From the NCBI RefSeq assembly GCF_007672725.1, contig NZ_VDTC01000009.1, positions 1-64,000 of the forward strand: 64,000 nt of DNA, in the 5' to 3' direction. Positions within the stretch are counted from its first letter, which is position 1. Each line of letters begins with the position of its first letter. The notes under the pieces were generated by a model that saw only the letters and a list, made by a program, of their open reading frames with translations, searched no databases and was not told the DNA's origin. Shown in pieces: positions 62,122 to 64,000 of the stretch. The translations under genes were made by a program, and so were the position numbers. The stretch is from Corynebacterium aurimucosum ATCC 700975. GTDB taxonomy: Bacteria > Actinomycetota > Actinomycetes > Mycobacteriales > Mycobacteriaceae.

Positions 62122-64000
62122 ATGCCGAACACTGCGTCAACTCAGCCCCGCCGGTCCGCCAAGGCTTCCGGCCTGCGTTCCCCGTCCGCAGCCCGCAAGG
62201 GCCTGACCATTGCTGCACTGCCCACCGCCGTGGCCGTGGGCTTTGCGCTGCTGCCTATTGCAAACGCGCAGTCTTCCGGCTCTTCCAGCGACGGAATTAC
62301 TGATCTTCTGGGCAGCTCCAACCTCTCCGATTCCTTCGCCCCGTCCAATCCGCCGCAGCGTACCCCGGTGGAGACGGAATACCCGAAGATCGAGGGCTTG
62401 CCGGAGGGCGTGTCCGTGTCCCGCGTTGAGTACCTGACCAACCGCCACCTCAAGGTCTACATCAAGTCCGCCGCCATGCCGGACAAGGAACAGGTCGTGC
62501 AGATCCAGCTCGCGCGTGACTGGTACTCCAACCCGGACAAGACCTTCCCGGAGGTCTGGGCTCTTGATGGCCTGCGCGCCCGCGACGACGAGTCCGGCTG
62601 GACCATCGAGACCAACATCTTGTCCCAGTACGCCGACCGCAACGTCAACCTCATCATGCCGGTGGGCGGCGAGTCCTCCTTCTACTCCGACTGGCAGAAG
62701 GAAGACAACGGCAGGCACTACATGTGGGAGACCTTCCTGATGAAGGAACTCATCCCGATCCTGGAGAAGGGCTACCGCTCCAACGGCAAACGCGCCGTCA
62801 CCGGCATCTCCATGGGCGGTACCGCCGCTGTCAACCTTGCTGAGCGCAACCCCTGGGCCTTCAAGTACGTTGGCTCCTTCTCGGGTTACCTCGATACCAC
62901 CACCACCGGCATGCCGGAGGCCATTACCGCCGCGCAGGCCGATGCCGGCGGATTCACCTCTACCAACATGTGGGGTGACCTGTACTCCCAGGATTGGATC
63001 GACCACGATCCGAAGCTGGGCATCGAGAACCTCAAGGACATGAAGGTCTATGTCTCCGCCGGTAACGGCAAGGATGACTACGGCCAGATCGGCTCGGTGG
63101 CCAAGGGCCAGGCCAACATGGCCGGCGTGGGCCTGGAGGCCATCTCCCGCATGTCCACCCAGACCTTCGTTGATTACGCTAAGCGCGCTGGCGTCGAGCC
63201 GGTGGTCAAGTTCCGTCCGACCGGCGTTCACAGCTGGGAATACTGGCAGTTTGAGATGACCGAGGCATGGCCTTACATCGCTGATTCCCTCGGCCTGGAC
63301 AAGAGCGACCGCGGCGCGGACTGCACCCCGGTCGGCGCCATTGCGGAGGCCACCAAGTCCGGCATCATCGGTAACTGCGTGAACAACGAGTATGACGTCG
63401 CCGAGCGCGGCAAGGCCCAGGACTTCCAGGCTGGCACCGCCTACTGGTCCCCGGAGACCGGCGCCCACGCCGTGATCGGCCGCATCGGCGCTCGCTACTC
63501 CGAGCTCGGTGGCCCGACCTCCTGGCTGGGCTTCCCGACGACCGGCGAGGAAAAGACCCCCGACGGCCGCGGCCGCTACGTCCACTTCGAGCACGGCTCC
63601 ATCTACTGGACCCCGGAAACCGGCGCTTGGCCCATCCCGAAGGACTTCTTCGACGCATGGGGCAAGAACGGCTTCGAGGGCGGCGACCTCAAGTACCCGG
63701 TTGCCGAGGCGCGCAAGGTCGGCGACGGCCAGGTTCAGGATTTCGAGGACGGCGTGCTGACCCGCAACCCGGACGGTTCCTTCCACATCGTCCACGGCGC
63801 CATCGGCGCGAAGTATAAGGAGCTGAAGGCTGCTGAGTCCGAGCTGGGCTTCCCGGTTGGTGAGGAAAAGGCCGTCAACGGCGGCTTCTTCCAGGAATTC
63901 GAGCACGGCAACATCTACTGGTCCATGGACTCCGGCGCGCACTACATCCTCAAGGGCAAGATCTTCGACGAGTGGGGCAAGCACGGCTGGGAGCAGGGCG
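62122..64000 (+). CDS. cop1: Large mycolyltransferase with LGFP repeats (Cop1/PS1-like), partial
   Basis: 626 residues visible; no stop before the window ends. Signal peptide ends at ALLPIANAQ (about 50). The mycolyltransferase domain (about 80-400) has S230 in TGISMGGTAAV and GVHSWEYWQ. From ~415 on, LGFP-type repeats follow (SWLGFPTTGEE, LKYPVAEAR, SELGFPVGEEK), which bind arabinogalactan and hold the enzyme in the wall. Typical of the major secreted mycolyltransferase of corynebacteria. AAGGA lies 9 nt before ATG 62122. Confidence 0.95.
   Translation, partial: MPNTASTQPRRSAKASGLRSPSAARKGLTIAALPTAVAVGFALLPIANAQSSGSSSDGITDLLGSSNLSDSFAPSNPPQRTPVETEYPKIEGLPEGVSVSRVEYLTNRHLKVYIKSAAMPDKEQVVQIQLARDWYSNPDKTFPEVWALDGLRARDDESGWTIETNILSQYADRNVNLIMPVGGESSFYSDWQKEDNGRHYMWETFLMKELIPILEKGYRSNGKRAVTGISMGGTAAVNLAERNPWAFKYVGSFSGYLDTTTTGMPEAITAAQADAGGFTSTNMWGDLYSQDWIDHDPKLGIENLKDMKVYVSAGNGKDDYGQIGSVAKGQANMAGVGLEAISRMSTQTFVDYAKRAGVEPVVKFRPTGVHSWEYWQFEMTEAWPYIADSLGLDKSDRGADCTPVGAIAEATKSGIIGNCVNNEYDVAERGKAQDFQAGTAYWSPETGAHAVIGRIGARYSELGGPTSWLGFPTTGEEKTPDGRGRYVHFEHGSIYWTPETGAWPIPKDFFDAWGKNGFEGGDLKYPVAEARKVGDGQVQDFEDGVLTRNPDGSFHIVHGAIGAKYKELKAAESELGFPVGEEKAVNGGFFQEFEHGNIYWSMDSGAHYILKGKIFDEWGKHGWEQG

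Noticed and set aside
62137..63984. 615-aa minus-strand frame
   Set aside because: It is the antisense shadow of the cop1-like gene, whose signal peptide, active site and LGFP repeats are clear on the plus strand.

Overview
This is a 64-kb piece of a Corynebacterium chromosome. The evidence is a complete mycolyl-arabinogalactan gene set at the right-hand end (glf, glfT2, a PAP2 phosphatase, the ubiA-type decaprenyl-phosphate phosphoribosyltransferase, aftB and two mycolyltransferases). Lsr2, a class E sortase, LCP and DUF5926 proteins and many leaderless starts agree with this. The gene order pheA - phosphatase - zincin - septum-formation gene - farR-like - serS - acyltransferase - glp genes - HAD - amidase - glf is also corynebacterial. 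Species was not determined.

Layout. 1-113: 3' tail of a 5S rRNA and the rRNA-operon terminator. 330-9,815: housekeeping and stress genes (an interrupted membrane gene, an RluA-type pseudouridine synthase, a leaderless 48-aa peptide, a tandem universal stress protein, a GlsB-type protein, TetR with a 33-bp operator, a second YidC, sortase E plus a 50-aa partner, a DUF2020 lipoprotein, a NarL-type two-component system, Lsr2, DUF6474). 9,891-24,769: RecB-like nuclease, membrane protein, MFS and LysR pair, sodA and msrA, a large alpha/beta hydrolase, ldh with a GDPD, DUF5926, LCP, CPBP protease and amidase. 24,811-31,829: pheA to a PlsC-type acyltransferase with an unusual tail. 32,162-36,270: the glycerol operon glpD-glpF-glpK. 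36,386-42,737: HAD phosphatase, HNH protein, cell-wall amidase, glf and a degenerate ArsC-like protein.

42,738-55,140 is an acquired island, visibly more GC-rich than its flanks. It starts with a truncated IS110-family transposase whose 5' noncoding end remains. A DtxR/IdeR-type iron box lies inside a sigma70-like promoter and drives a tightly packed operon. The operon encodes an ECF S component, a single-chain EcfA-EcfA'-EcfT fusion, a remnant of an adenylate-forming enzyme, a DrrABC-type exporter, a SAM methyltransferase and two YbtP/YbtQ (IrtA/IrtB)-like half-transporters. I read it as an iron-controlled metallophore import/export module that has lost its synthetase. Behind it lie a decayed secreted lipase gene, an inverted repeat and an AT-rich stretch. 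The island sits between an intact ArsC-like gene (42,129-42,737) and the remains of a second paralogue (about 55,140-55,362). It therefore separates glf from glfT2.

55,457-64,000: glfT2, PAP2 phosphatase and ubiA overlap as one operon, followed by aftB, a mycolyltransferase, and a larger LGFP-repeat mycolyltransferase (cop1-like) that runs off the window. Together these make decaprenyl-phosphoryl-arabinose, build the galactan, cap the arabinan and attach mycolates.

Two window-wide patterns stand out. About 19 genes have a TANNNT hexamer 6-8 nt before the start codon, as expected for leaderless mRNAs, including two divergent pairs whose ATGs overlap in one CATG. A dispersed 15-mer, GGCGTCGNCAAGCGC, occurs six times at five native loci and was not seen in the island.
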